DNA from: Rhizobacter sp.
Lineage (GTDB): Bacteria; Pseudomonadota; Gammaproteobacteria; Burkholderiales; Burkholderiaceae
DNA: 7,960 bases
Assembly (NCBI GenBank): GCA_014379885.1
Contig: JACMKW010000499.1
Span: 1-7,960, forward strand
Direction: 5' to 3'
Every line of letters begins with the position of its first letter. Positions within the stretch are counted from its first letter, which is position 1. The position numbers were made by a program, and so were the translations under genes. Positions 7,856-7,960 of the stretch are shown here, in pieces. A model generated the notes under the pieces. That model worked only from the letters and a program-made list of their open reading frames with translations. It was not told where the DNA came from and did not search any database.

Positions 7856-7865
7856 TAACGCAAGC

Positions 7866-7960
7866 ATGCAGCGCAACATCTTCAACCTGACAACCCAGCT
7901 CGCCTGGCTCACCGCCTGCATCGCACTGAGCGGTTGCGGCGGCAACTCCGACAGCCCGGC
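7866..7960 (+). CDS. putative lipoprotein, 5' fragment
   Basis: The first 31 codons of a gene that continues beyond the right edge. The N-terminus MQRNIFNLTTQLAWLTACIA followed by LSGC is a type II signal peptide: a basic start, a hydrophobic core and a lipobox with Cys24 as the lipidation site. The residues after it, GGNSDSP, are the flexible, small-residue linker expected of a mature lipoprotein; with Gly at +2, outer-membrane sorting would be the default. No domain is visible yet, so its function is unknown. The gene is divergent from the XRE-GNAT operon and preceded by the REP-like element. Confidence 0.75.
   Translation, partial: MQRNIFNLTTQLAWLTACIALSGCGGNSDSP

Noticed and set aside
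7664..7858. Small plus-strand open frame of 64 codons before the lipoprotein gene
   Set aside because: It runs through the GC-rich dyads and the REP-like palindrome, has no ribosome binding site, and its translation is Arg/Ala-rich.

Overview
The window is GC-rich chromosomal DNA with tightly packed genes. It looks like a betaproteobacterium of the order Burkholderiales, probably close to Comamonadaceae. The clues are a Bug-family tricarboxylate-type binding protein, a DUF1304 protein, a DUF3617 protein, an XRE-cupin/GNAT gene pair, and a REP-like palindrome with the CCCTTCGACAGGCTCAGGGC core that I remember from many proteobacterial genomes. This placement rests on recognised families and base composition; no database search was possible.

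Layout, left to right. (1) 1-924, minus: a Bug-type periplasmic solute receptor whose 3' end lies outside the window. (2) 925-1111: a divergent intergenic region. (3) 1112-1480, plus: a small four-helix DUF1304 membrane protein. It is followed after 65 bases by a membrane-bound hybrid histidine kinase (1546-3375, plus), and the two could be co-transcribed. (4) 3361-4170, minus: a FeeM-like GNAT-fold putative N-acyl amino acid synthase, overlapping the kinase tail-to-tail by 15 bases. Upstream of it on the same strand lies a secreted alpha/beta hydrolase with a C-terminal beta-solenoid-like extension (4320-5756). (5) 5757-5879: a divergent control region with an inverted repeat and a direct repeat. 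(6) 5880-6440, plus: a secreted DUF3617 protein that starts at TTG behind a strong Shine-Dalgarno sequence. (7) 6421-7589, minus: an XRE-cupin regulator followed by a GNAT acetyltransferase, overlapping by ATGA. The regulator has a good sigma70-type promoter so close to its start codon that the mRNA may be almost leaderless. (8) 7590-7865: an intergenic region with a GC-rich dyad and a 74-base REP-like palindrome whose partial extra copy supplies the ribosome binding site of (9), a lipoprotein gene starting at 7866 and running off the right edge.

How the genes might work together. The XRE regulator and GNAT enzyme almost certainly form a translationally coupled operon. The most speculative but interesting grouping is the middle block: a putative acyl-amino-acid synthase, an exported serine hydrolase with an unusual solenoid tail, and an orphan membrane hybrid kinase. 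Together they could make, process and sense a lipid-like molecule, but only their adjacency supports this. I found no CRISPR array, tRNA, rRNA, transposase or convincing intrinsic terminator.
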